A DNA stretch of 32,837 bases from assembly GCA_043381765.1 (NCBI GenBank), contig JBHJMP010000766.1, forward strand, positions 1-32,837, read 5' to 3'. How positions within the stretch are numbered: the stretch's first letter is position 1; every line of letters starts with the position of its first letter. Shown here in pieces: positions 1 through 32,837 of this stretch. The notes below the pieces were generated by a model that was given only the letters and a program-made list of their open reading frames with translations, searched no databases and had not been told where the DNA came from. The translations under genes and the position numbers were made by a program. Origin of the DNA: Collodictyon triciliatum. Lineage: Eukaryota > CRuMs.

Positions 1-445
1 TTATCACTCGACCTAGTGCTTATCAAACGAACCTCACTTCTCTTTTCACCATCCTTTTCGACAGCTTGCGCCATCAAAGCAGTATTCCCCCTCCTCCATC
101 CAATCAATATCACCCGTCTCTTTTTTTCATGCTCGCGTGACACTATCACGCGTCCCCAAAAGAAATCCATGCGTCTCTTATCAAGCCTCAAGGACATCTC
201 TTTTCCCCTTTTTTTTCCCCCTTTATCCCTGTTTTTCTTTTTCTATCTCCCTTACATCACCTACTTTGGAACTGCTTGCCTGATGGTTGAATGAAAGATT
301 GTTGAGACGGGCTCAACAGCTAAGACTTTTAGAATAAAAAAAATAATTAAAAAAAAAAACTGTTGAAACGAAACCAAAAAAAAAACCACAACAACCACAA
401 GAGAAAGAATAAACCACAAGAGAAAACGCAGAAGGACAGCACAAG
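1..445. other. Upstream region of the left-hand plus-strand gene; no gene seen
   Basis: This stretch is pyrimidine-rich up to about 250 and becomes A-rich from about 330 to 445, just before the ATG at 446. An open frame at 16-294 reads mostly Phe, Ser and Pro from T/C-rich DNA and resembles no protein I know. The A-rich block next to the start codon would suit a 5' leader. I see no convincing TATA box or other core promoter element. Confidence 0.4.
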
Positions 446-2079
446 ATGGATGGAAGCGACAAGGCACAACAAATCGGTCAGATTCTTGCGACCTGTGAAG
501 ACTTGGATGACTTCCATGAAGTGTCACAGCAGGTTTGAACACCCTCAAACAACTATGTAGTCACAGTGCCCACGCACCCTGTAAAAACATATGTCATGAG
601 GCATAGTCCGGGAACCTTTTAAACACGCCTTTTCAGGTCCACCAAATGCTTCTTGACTTCCGCTACGCTTTTCTGCTCAAGAAACTCTTTTCAAACGCTT
701 TGGACAGCGCCTTCATCCCAAAGAAGTCTGGGTCTGCGTTAGCGAAGCTTCTTGATGTGATGGAGGTTTCTGTTTTCTCTTTGGGAAAAAACTGCCCAGG
801 ACTAGCTCCCTTTTCTTTTCTTTTCTTTTCTTTTCTTTTCTTTTCTTTTCTTTTCTTTTCTTTTCTTTTCTTTTCTTTTCTTTTTTCTCAACATGTAATT
901 CATTCTCTCGCCTTTCTTCGCCCACAAGTGCCCCATATGATTATTATGATTATGATGGAGATTATGATTTCTATGGTAATTATTGTAATTCTTGTCTCCC
1001 GTATCTCTCGCCAGCACACTGACTTCATTACGTAGATTCAGTCACATTCACATATGACTGATAACCTGGGCGCAGTCGAGCAAATTGGAGGGAGCTGCAC
1101 GACAGTCTCATTCCCCATCGCAGCAGCACCCCAGATATCCACCCGCAACTCTAGACCAGGCAAAAAATCTGTCTCGGCTAAGCGAAAACGATCCGAGGTA
1201 CACGCCCTTCATCACCACATTCAATTCTATTTTTATTATAATCTTTGATTTGATAAACATCTTCAAACTCTCTTGCAAGCTGTGGGTTGAGAATGTAGAC
1301 GCATTTGTCTCGCTTAGTCCTCATTACGTATTCAAATTAGTTCCGAGTATCTTTTCTTAGTTTTTTTTTTAGTTTTTTAGTTTTTATTTAGATTTTAATG
1401 CTTAAAGGTCCAACAAGTCCTAGTTTTAGAGTTCAATGCGTACTACGAGTTCCCATCACTGGTTTCACATAGTAGTGCTGAAGCTGGGCGGGCAAACACG
1501 AAGCATAGTTCGTTCCATGAAATCATGGAAATCAGCTATTACGTCCACACTATCCGCCCGGACGAGGGCAGCAGTGAAGCCAGTGATGGAGAAAGTGGGT
1601 CTGATGAGGAGCAAGAAAGAACTATTGTTGTCGTTGGAGAACGTATCTTTGATGAAAAACTCAACCGAGACACGAAACTCGAGGTACTCAGAATGCTATG
1701 AGATTACTTTGATATACATATATATATATGAGTACTTCTCTCTTTTCGCAGTCTTCGTGTGCGCCTTAAACACATGGCGTAATGATGTTTTTTTTTCTCG
1801 TTAAAAGTATGGATTTGAATTGCATATCGACGAGATATGCAAAAGAAATGTATCCCAATAACATTTGTTAGCTTTTTTTTTTATACATGTACAAACCACT
1901 TAAATATCTTCACACAGGTATTTTCAGACGCCATCGACTTTGTGAAAAAGAAGCTGAAATGTCAAACGCTATCAACACACGAGTTTCTAGGATTCATGCT
2001 TTTCATATTTTATGGAAGCTCATGCGATAAATGCACAGTGAGGCCAACATCGACTAAACATTCCATTCTATCACTTTGA
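446..2079 (+). CDS. Unrecognised multi-exon protein, about 315 aa
   Basis: I do not recognise this protein. Exon model: 446-532, 637-765, 1076-1327, 1408-1683, 1808-1849 and 1918-2079, all joining in phase 0. The start ATG lies in the context CACAAGATGG. Exons 1-2 give a helical stretch with a LLDFRYAFLLKKLF core. Exon 3 turns polar and Ser/Gln/Pro-rich (about residues 73-115). Exon 4 contains an acidic run, EGSSEASDGESGSDEEQE, followed by IVVVGERIFDEKLNRDTKLE. The last exons are helical and hydrophobic (FLGFMLFIFYGSSCDKC). The first four exons are the better supported. The exon 3 donor is uncertain: GT at 1295 or 1328 keeps the frame, whereas GAG|GTAC at 1199 would not. The 3' end is also uncertain, because a GTGAGG...TGCAG intron (2038-2089) would move the stop to 2209. 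No paralogue or operon-like partner is visible. Confidence 0.5.
811..885. repeat. (TTTTC)n microsatellite in intron 2 of the left-hand gene
   Basis: About fifteen near-perfect TTTTC units lie between exon 2 (ends 765) and exon 3 (starts 1076). The array also reads through as an open frame on both strands, giving Phe/Leu-rich or Lys/Arg/Glu-rich peptides. These are repeat artefacts, not proteins. Confidence 0.95.
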
Positions 2080-2242
2080 ACTCATGCAGAAGTTTCACAT
2101 CATCAATTTGATTAGGGTCATCCTTTTTGCCTTGTTGACGAAGAATCCGCAGATGACGAGCTCCCTCTCTGGTCTCTACTTCCTCAAATGGTGGCCTCGG
2201 CTTCCATAAAGTAGTGAAGAAAGCTTCGGTTGAGCTTTGCGA
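2054..2242 (-). pseudogene. Coding-like minus-strand fragment (3' exon of an unknown or broken gene)
   Basis: On the minus strand about 63 codons end in TAG at 2054-2056. They read as a charged, ordinary-looking sequence with pieces such as LWKPRPPFEEVETREG and NQIDDVKLLHEFKVIEWNV. About 30% of the codons (19 of 63) begin with G, as real coding frames tend to. The competing plus-strand frame over 2090-2209 has 3 of 39. The frame has no ATG. Upstream it runs straight into the AAAC/AAAT repeat, and I could not find a convincing upstream exon between 2741 and 3277. It may be the last exon of a gene whose 5' part is unrecognised, or a remnant cut off by repeat expansion. It overlaps the end of the plus-strand gene by 26 bp if that gene stops at 2079. 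Confidence 0.3.
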
Positions 2243-2256
2243 ACAAAGTAAATTAA

Positions 2257-2480
2257 TTAATAAACAAATAAACAAATAAATAAACAAATAAATAAACAAA
2301 TAAACAAATAAACAAATAAATAAACAAATAAACAAATAAACAAATAAACAAACAAATAAATAAATAAACAAATAAACAAATAAACAAATAAATAAACAAA
2401 TAAACAAATAAACAAATAAACAAATAAACAAATAAACAAATAAACAAACAAATAAATAAATAAATAAATACATAAATACA

Positions 2481-2547
<67 letters not shown>

Positions 2548-2725
2548 ACAAATAAACAAATAAACAAACAAATAAACAAACAAACAAATAAACAAACAAA
2601 CAAACAAACAAACAAACAAATAAACAAACAAATAAACAAACAAATAAACAAACAAATAAACAAATAAACAAACAAATAAACAAATAAACAAACAAACAAA
2701 CAAACAAGCAAATAAACAAATAAAA
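2257..2725. repeat. Compound tetranucleotide repeat (AAAC/AAAT)n, about 470 bp
   Basis: This is an uninterrupted array of AAAC and AAAT units in mixed order. A purer AAAT block lies near 2450-2550, and a short GATA tail at about 2727-2740. A four-base unit without in-frame stops leaves all three minus-strand frames open (Leu-Phe-Val-Cys-Leu-Phe and similar), so long predicted proteins here are spurious. The array starts within about 20 bp of the coding-like fragment. Confidence 0.97.
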
Positions 2726-2740
2726 AGATAGATAGATAAA

Positions 2741-3277
2741 TCCTTCATTTTGTTCGCGAGGCCCTTGTGTCTTGTCTATGTGGATTGTTGATTGATGATT
2801 AATTTACTATCATGTATTACAAGCGGTTCTCCTCTCCAATAAACTTTAAAAAATGGTCATAAAATATGACATATCAAACAAATGAGTGCATGTTCATGAT
2901 ATCCATGGAGGAAGTCCTTTTTGTTTTACAAGCATGAAGCATACTTTGAAATGGATAATTTTATTTCGTGTGTTGCACAAGGTTGTCATGCGCAATTCCT
3001 TTTCACGTAGCGAGAGAAGTGATGGAGATGCTCTATTCAGACATATGTAGCGATAGTCGCTCTTTTCATATATGTCATGGGGTTAAGGAAAGAGCGGAAC
3101 AACCCAAACAAACAAGTAAAAGGGTAGTGATGTGTAAAATATAAGCGAATAAAGATGATCAAATTCAGCCGTTCTTCTCGCTTCGTAGGTAAAAGAAAAA
3201 GAAAAAGAAGAGAGAATGAAAAGGCAGAATGGTAGAGTTCCTTCAAAGACCAAATAGCAGCCACTAAACATACTGAC
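2741..3277. other. Intergenic region and 3' flank of the TPR gene; no gene seen
   Basis: This AT-rich stretch lies downstream of the TPR gene stop at 3278. Two open minus-strand frames at 3037-3271 are Phe/Ser/Leu-rich, lack family features, and probably belong to the TPR gene's 3' untranslated region. A small plus-strand frame from about 3022 is also not convincing. AATAAA-type hexamers are common but uninformative in DNA this AT-rich. Confidence 0.5.
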
Positions 3278-5817
3278 TCATTCCTTGAAGCTCATTCGGC
3301 GTAGCATTTTACCAACTATGCCCTTCTTTGATTTCTGAGCCGAGTCAACATCGCCACTGGGCTCCGACACCAGGTTGGTTTCTGATTGATTGCGCGAGGC
3401 ATGAAATCCAGCAGAATCCATAGTGTGAGGCCTTTCTGATGAGCGACCTTGCACGGAGCTGAATGAGGAACTTCGAGGTGGATTAGAAAGTCTATTGAGT
3501 TGCTGCGAAGGCAATGGAGATGAGGGACGCTGATAATCCTGCACTTGCGAGTCATTTCCGTGCGAGATAAGTGCTGGATGGCTCTGTGCAGCGTGAATCG
3601 GTTGATGCACCTCTTTTGGCGACTGGCGATAAACTTGGGCTGTCTCAAAACTGTGCCGTGCTTCGTGTGTGTTTGGTTCTGGTTTCGGTGAATCTCTGTT
3701 TGAAGGCTGCAGCGGGGCCGAGAAAGACGTCGACAAACGAGCTGTCTGTTGTACCCCAGTTGACGATGCCACCACAGAGAGGCCAAACTGCGGGCGACTT
3801 GGCCGCGAATCTGAGGAAGCCGGCTGATGCGGTACATCGGGCGTCTGAGGAAGAGGCTTGGGTGGTGGGGATGAGAATGAGCCAGAGAGTGCTCGCAATC
3901 CGCCTTGAAACCCATTTGGTGCAGAGTCGGGCAATGAACCGACAGAGGCGGTGCGCTCGATTCGGCCAGGGGCGTGATGTGGTTGTAAAGCGGGTGAGTT
4001 GGGTTGCCCCAATTCCTTTGGCGAGAGCTTTGACTTTGGCACTATTGTTGGGCGGGTTGTGGAGACAGGCAGAATCGCCGTGCTGATGGCATTCAACAGC
4101 CTTGGATGCCGGTCTTTTGTCACCCCGGTTTCTATTCTCTCTTGGAGGTCACGAACACGGGCCTCGATCGTGGTTCGGAGCGGATTCGTGGCTGGAGTGT
4201 GTCTCAAGACGGTCTGGTAGTCTTGCAGTGCATTCTGCCAGTCGCCCAGGTCGTAGTACATATCTCCGCGCGCACCAAGGGCTGGGATAAACTCGCTGTC
4301 GATCTCCAGCACATGTTGAAAGTCAGTCCGGGCCAAATGACTCATCCCCATCCGATGATGCAGAAGCCCGCGGTTTGTTCTGGTGGCCAGGCAGTCTGGG
4401 TGGTAGCTTAGAGCCTGATGTGTGTGTGTGTTTTATCATGTTTAATCGCACCAAATGACATAGATTTACTATAAAAATCAACTGCTTACAAAATGATACT
4501 AATAAAATAGCAAGTAATACTGACAGAATAATTATAGCAAAATGAAATAATAATAACAAAATAATAACAAAATAATAACAAAATAATAACAAAATAATAA
4601 CAAAATAATAACAAAATAATAACAAAATAATAACAAAATAATAACAATAATAACAATAATAATACCAGTAATAATACCAGTAATAATACCAGTAATAATA
4701 CCAGTAATAATAACAGNNNNNNNNNNNNNNNNNNNNNNNNNNNNNNNNNNNNNNNNNNNNNNNNNNNNNNNNNNNNNNNNNNNNNNNNNNNNNNNNNNNN
4801 NNNNNNNNNNNNNNNNATAACAATAATAACAATAATAACAATAATAATACCAGTAATAATACCAGTAATAATACCAGTAATAATACCAGTAATAATACCA
4901 GTAATAATACCAGTAATAATACCAGTAATAATACCAGTAATAATACCAGCAATAATACCAGCAATAATACCAGTAATAATACCAATAATAACAACAATAA
5001 TAACAACAATAATAACAACAATAATAACAACAATAATAACAACAATAATAACAACAATAATAACAACACTAATAATAATCGGTGATCATCAGATGGCATG
5101 TTGCACGCAAGGAATATTATCACTCGGCATTTACTAATGAACGAAACCCGATACCTTTGATAGATTTATCAGTGCATTGTGGCGCTCGCCAGTGTCAGAG
5201 AAGAGCTTCGCACGGCCCGTAAGGACCTGCAGATTACCAGGCTGTAGCAACTCACAGTCATTGTACATCACGAGTGCTTGGTCATACTTGCGGGCCTTAT
5301 GGAAGCGCCTGGCCTCCGCCAACAGAAAGTCGAAACGAGAGTCCATGGAAGGAATGGCGGCCGAATTGAACGGAGTCCGAGTGATCCCGCCGAGATGCGG
5401 AGACGGAACCGACGTGGTTGCAAATGCACTGAGTTCCAGTTCGTACTGGAAGACTTTCCTTGGGGCGTGAGTGGCGTGTTTTGTGCCGGTGATTCCGTTC
5501 TCATAGTCGCCAACCTGCTTTGCATCTGCATCTGCATTTGCGTCTGTCTCTGTGTCTCTGTTTATGTCCAGTGTCTCATCCGTGGTTGTCTGAAGATCGA
5601 TCACTTGTCGCCCGCGTGCGTTGGAGCGCTGCTGCTTCTCGGAGGAGTCGTCTTCAAAGAAGGAGCCGGCTGAAAAGGCGGCCGAAAGTTGCTGGAAGTC
5701 TTCTGAGCGTGCGTCGTGCGTCTCTGCATCGAAGTGTGCGTGTTCTGCGCTGTTGTACGCGACTTTGTTCGGCTGCAGATTCGTCATGGTTGCGTATGCA
5801 CCGATGAAGTGGGACAT
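3278..5817 (-). CDS. TPR-repeat protein with disordered flanks, 599 aa, two exons
   Basis: Exon 1 is 5155-5817 (221 codons from ATG) and exon 2 is 3278-4414 (378 codons plus stop). They join in phase 0 across AAAG|GTATCG and CATCAG|GCTCTA. Residues 1-155 are polar and low-complexity, with a run of Asp/Ala/Asn repeats near residue 95. Residues 161-296 hold four tandem tetratricopeptide units: helices start near RFDFLLAEARRFHKARKYDQ, and later units include ALGARGDMYYDLGDWQNAL. The spacing is 34 residues with Gly/Ala/Tyr at the expected positions. From about residue 330 the chain is Ser/Pro/Gln-rich and presumably disordered, ending in a basic tail (KSKKGIVGKMLRRMSFKE). TPR units form protein-binding superhelices, so a scaffold or adaptor role is inferred; the partner is unknown. 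Both exons are visibly richer in G+C than the dynein body next door. The gene follows the dynein gene on the same strand. Confidence 0.9.
4538..5085. repeat. Composite satellite filling the TPR-gene intron
   Basis: The 740-bp intron (4415-5154) consists mostly of related AT-rich units. In plus-strand order these are ACAAAATAAT-type units, ATAACA units, ACCAGTAATAAT units, the gap, ATAACA again, ACCAGTAATAAT again, then ACAACAATAATA units. The same succession on both sides of the gap suggests either a duplication or a collapsed assembly. The array contains no gene. Confidence 0.9.
4717..4816. other. Assembly gap of 100 N
   Basis: Exactly 100 undetermined bases lie inside the repetitive intron of the TPR gene. 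A round number usually means a placeholder of unknown true length. The coding exons on both sides are intact, so the gap does not affect the protein. Confidence 0.99.
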
Positions 5818-6376
5818 CCTCGGTTCGCCTCTTCATGGGGTTGTGTTTTTGTTTATCAATTAGTCCAGCTCTTTTTCGCCTTCGGTTCGTTACGATATGA
5901 CATTGATTCCTATTCACTGGTGCCTTAAAGGGTGTCTTTTGTTTGTTTGTTTTTTCTTCTTCCTCTGCTTTGTTGTTTGTGTTTTTCTCTCTCTTCTTTT
6001 TCGAAGGGTATTTCTTTTTTCAGCAAAGCCGACGAATGACAGAATATGTGTTGCAACTCAGGCAGTCATCCTGATATTAGTAGCAGCATTATCATCATCA
6101 AGTCATTATTGTCGTCATCGTTAGGCGATCCTTATGTCTCTCGGCAGCCGATTCCTTCTCAAGTATTTACGGAAGCGATTCAAAAGCGTGTTTATCGCTC
6201 GCGCTGTCGCAAAAATAAAGAAAAGGGAATGGAAGAAAATGAAAAGGGAATGCAGAATGGTGGCGAAAGACGCGTACATGCGGTGAAATTAATTGTGGAA
6301 ATTATAATCCCAACGCGTTGGTTCCTCCATCTCTTTCGTTTTCTCTTCCGTGTCTTGTTTATTGACGGCGCCTCTC
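5818..6376. promoter_or_regulatory. Dynein-TPR intergenic spacer; presumed TPR promoter region
   Basis: This spacer separates the dynein stop codon from the TPR start codon, both on the minus strand. It must hold the TPR gene's 5' leader and promoter, although I can point to no specific element. A plus-strand frame at 6134-6282 would give a 50-residue Lys/Arg-rich peptide, but it has no supporting context and I do not call it a gene. Confidence 0.45.
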
Positions 6377-6381
6377 TTTAT

Positions 6382-6382
<1 letters not shown>
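6358..6382 (-). terminator. Two AATAAA hexamers at the dynein 3' end
   Basis: On the minus strand the dynein stop codon TGA (6384-6382) shares its last A with an AATAAA at 6382-6377. A second AATAAA follows at 6363-6358. They fit a very compact 3' end, with the poly(A) signal overlapping or directly following the stop codon. In AT-rich DNA one hexamer could be chance; two this close to the stop are more suggestive. Confidence 0.5.
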
Positions 6383-32577
<26,195 letters not shown>

Positions 32578-32837
32578 TTTTGTGCAGGATGGTGGAGGTG
32601 TTGGCTTTTGGGTTATTTTTTGGATTTTTTATTGGGGTTTTTTTATTGTGTTTTTTATTGTGTTTTTTATTGTGTTTTTTTATTGTGTTTTTTTATTGTG
32701 TTTTTTATTGTGTTTTTTATTGTGTTTTTTTATTGTGTTTTTTTATTGTGTTTTTTTATTGTGTTTTTTTATTGTGTTTTTTTTTGTGTTTTTTTATTGT
32801 GTTTTTTTATTGTGTTTTTTTATTGTGTTTTTTTTTT
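32578..32837. repeat. (TTTTTATTGTG)n-type repeat upstream of the dynein start
   Basis: From about 32632 to the window end, units of TTTTATTGTG with 3-9 T repeat about 17-18 times. The nearer part, 32578-32631, is T/G-rich spacer. The dynein 5' leader and promoter should lie here, but I can identify no TATA box or other element. The array runs off the window. Confidence 0.9.

Noticed and set aside
646-1035. 129-codon plus-strand frame
   Set aside because: Only its first 40 codons are exon 2 of the left-hand gene. The rest is read-through into the TTTTC array and intron.
2054-2748. Long minus-strand frames rich in Leu-Phe-Val-Cys and Leu-Phe-Ile-Tyr
   Set aside because: They are translations of the AAAC/AAAT array in three frames. 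Only the last 63 codons, outside the array, look like protein.
3571-4086. 171-codon plus-strand frame
   Set aside because: It is antisense to the Ser/Pro-rich exon of the TPR gene, whose frame is supported by the TPR units and a clean splice join.

Overview
This is a eukaryotic nuclear window. It is AT-rich, dense in short introns (about 40-340 bp, almost all GT-AG), and full of microsatellites both inside introns and between genes. One 100-N assembly gap lies at 4717-4816. The style suggests a free-living protist. Intron-borne tetranucleotide repeats and homopolymers of this kind recall foraminiferan/rhizarian assemblies such as Reticulomyxa, but that is a recollection about genome style and not something the window proves. 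The central gene is an axonemal-type dynein, so the organism probably builds a motile cilium or flagellum at some life stage.

Layout, left to right. (1) 446-2079, plus strand: an unrecognised six-exon gene of about 315 aa. (2) 2054-2242, minus strand: a coding-like fragment facing that gene's 3' end, next to a roughly 480-bp AAAC/AAAT repeat (2257-2725). (3) 3278-5817, minus strand: a two-exon gene for a 599-aa protein with four TPR units and long disordered flanks; its intron holds a composite repeat and the gap. (4) 6382-32577, minus strand: a complete dynein heavy chain gene covering 80% of the window. (5) 32578-32837: an AT-rich decamer repeat upstream of the dynein start.

I traced the dynein gene exon by exon on the minus strand. 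The model has 100 exons and 99 introns, stays in phase throughout, and contains 13,035 coding nt (4,344 aa plus stop). It carries every landmark of a single-headed inner-arm heavy chain: tail, linker, AAA1-AAA4 with P-loops, coiled-coil stalk with a microtubule-binding domain, AAA5, AAA6 and the C-terminal domain. Intron phases are 52 phase 0, 30 phase 1 and 17 phase 2. Two introns appear to use GC instead of GT donors. One exon is only 21 nt, and one exon (783 nt) is an intron-free island. Exons 2-6 are all phase 1-1 cassettes.

The dynein and TPR genes lie head to tail on the same strand, 564 bp apart. Nothing in the sequence shows that they act together. I found no CRISPR array, rRNA or tRNA gene, transposase, or obvious viral gene. 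The main value of the window is a fully resolved giant motor gene with unusual splice features, plus an unexplained locus at its left end.
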